Source: Planctomycetota bacterium
Lineage (GTDB): Bacteria; Planctomycetota; Planctomycetia; Pirellulales; Pirellulaceae
Direction: 5' to 3'
Length of the DNA: 35,242 bases
NCBI GenBank assembly: GCA_029979005.1
Contig: JAPOIJ010000036.1
Coordinates: forward strand, 1 to 35,242
The position numbers were made by a program, and so were the translations under genes. The notes beneath the pieces are model-generated. The model saw only the letters and a program-made list of their open reading frames with translations. It ran no database searches and was not told the origin of the DNA. Below, in pieces: positions 34,497-35,242 of this stretch (positions are counted from its first letter, which is position 1; each line of letters begins with the position of its first letter).

Positions 34497-35242
34497 ATGA
34501 CTCTCTCAGCATTGAACGCTGACGTAATCGTCGACAAACTCAACGCTGGAGAAGTCACAGCGACTGATTGTGTTCAGCATTTTCTTGATCGCATCCAATC
34601 TCATAATGGCGATTTAAATGCATTCATCAGCATCTCTGAATCAGCGGTTGAGCAAGCCGAATCAATCGACCAACTTAGAAAGGCTGGAAAGCCCGTAGGC
34701 TGTCTTGCAGGTCTACCCATTGCCATCAAAGACGGGATTTGCGTTGCCGGGCAACCGACCACCGCAGGATCGAGAATGCTAGAAAAATTTTCGCCTCCCT
34801 ATGATGCCACGATTGTCGAAAAATTAAAGTCAGCCGGCGCAATCATTATCGGCAAAACAAATATGGACGAGTTTGCAATGGGTAGCTCCACCGAGAATTC
34901 ATTTTTTGGTCCAACCGCAAATCCATGGGCAACCAATCGGGTTCCCGGGGGCTCAAGCGGCGGTTCAGCGGCCTGTGTTGCTGGTCGGTTAGCGCCCGTC
35001 GCAATTGGTTCTGATACGGGAGGTTCTATTCGCCAACCTGCTTCGTTCTGCGGAATCACCGGACTGAAGCCTACTTATGGAAGTGTCAGTCGGTACGGAT
35101 TGATTGCCTTCGCGAGTAGCCTCGATCAAATCGGGCCAATGACACGGACCGCGAAAGAATCTGCATTACTCATGTCCGTCATCGCAGGATTCGATCCACG
35201 TGACTCAACCTCATCGAAAATACAAGTCGCAGATTTTCTCAA
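34497..35242 (+). CDS. gatA: Glutamyl/aspartyl-tRNA amidotransferase subunit A, 3' part outside window
   Basis: The glutaminase/amidase subunit of GatCAB, which releases ammonia from glutamine. I translated 248 codons to the window edge, about half of the usual 490. The amidase-signature catalytic triad is visible: Lys in LPIAIKDGI, Ser in GGSSGGSAA, and the nucleophile Ser in [28 protein letters not shown] is a GatA hallmark. The start is ATG at 34497, giving [15 protein letters not shown]; the preceding bases hold only a weak ribosome site. It lies 37 bp after gatC. The reading frame is open and undamaged to the edge. Confidence 0.96.
   Translation, partial: MTLSALNADVIVDKLNAGEVTATDCVQHFLDRIQSHNGDLNAFISISESAVEQAESIDQLRKAGKPVGCLAGLPIAIKDGICVAGQPTTAGSRMLEKFSPPYDATIVEKLKSAGAIIIGKTNMDEFAMGSSTENSFFGPTANPWATNRVPGGSSGGSAACVAGRLAPVAIGSDTGGSIRQPASFCGITGLKPTYGSVSRYGLIAFASSLDQIGPMTRTAKESALLMSVIAGFDPRDSTSSKIQVADFL

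Noticed and set aside
1..35242. tRNA genes, CRISPR arrays, insertion sequences and prophage
   Set aside because: Read the gaps for T-loop-like motifs, regularly spaced repeats and transposase or integrase frames; none was seen.

Overview
The window reads as ordinary chromosome of a Planctomycetota bacterium, most likely a marine Pirellulaceae-type lineage. This is an inference from several things: scattered, mostly monocistronic housekeeping genes; small secreted or lipoprotein-like proteins with no wide homology; a Cys-containing L28; a GlnRS gene in the same window as gatC and gatA; and moderate base composition. No tRNA, rRNA, CRISPR array, insertion sequence or prophage was recognised. 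Both window ends cut genes: alaS at the left edge and gatA at the right edge.

Layout. 1-4.5 kb (minus strand): alaS (3' part missing), a secreted PDZ + alpha/beta-hydrolase protein, and recA with its own terminator and a long basic N-terminal extension. 4.8-7.4 kb (minus): a CPA2-type cation/proton antiporter fused to a PTS EIIA domain, and a 2H-phosphoesterase (ThpR-like) protein that lacks its first catalytic motif. 7.5-10.6 kb (plus): a PfkB/adenosine-kinase-like sugar kinase, a delta-9-type fatty-acid desaturase and a small envelope protein. 10.7-14.2 kb (minus): glnS followed by a histidine kinase and an OmpR-type regulator. 14.5-15.2 kb (plus): pepE. 15.2-19.3 kb (minus): a FAH-family enzyme, a membrane protein with a very basic tail, and gltX. 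19.5-24.8 kb (plus): a PAS-GGDEF diguanylate cyclase, Mn-type superoxide dismutase with promoter and terminator, a Pro/Asn-rich secreted protein, a biotin protein ligase without a DNA-binding domain, and a 107-residue protein with an L7/L12-like C-terminus. 25.1-28.9 kb (plus): a four-gene run of two ATPase/permease pairs of ABC-2 exporters, with translationally coupled starts. 28.9-31.5 kb (minus): comEC. 31.5-32.3 kb: the only long gene-poor gap, holding a minus-strand terminator and several hairpins that could mark an undescribed RNA or a tiny gene. 32.3-35.2 kb (plus): a UvrC-like protein truncated before its second nuclease domain, rpmB, gatC and gatA.

How the genes relate. Translation is over-represented: three aminoacyl-tRNA synthetases, GatC/GatA and L28. 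The presence of GlnRS suggests the amidotransferase mainly serves Asn-tRNA, or is redundant for Gln-tRNA. DNA uptake and repair (ComEC, RecA, UvrC-like) are present but not in one operon. I see no clear new multi-gene system. The best leads are the structured minus-strand locus between comEC and the uvrC-like gene, palindromes at the recA and sod promoters, the RecA extension, the degenerate ThpR, and the L7/L12-like small protein.
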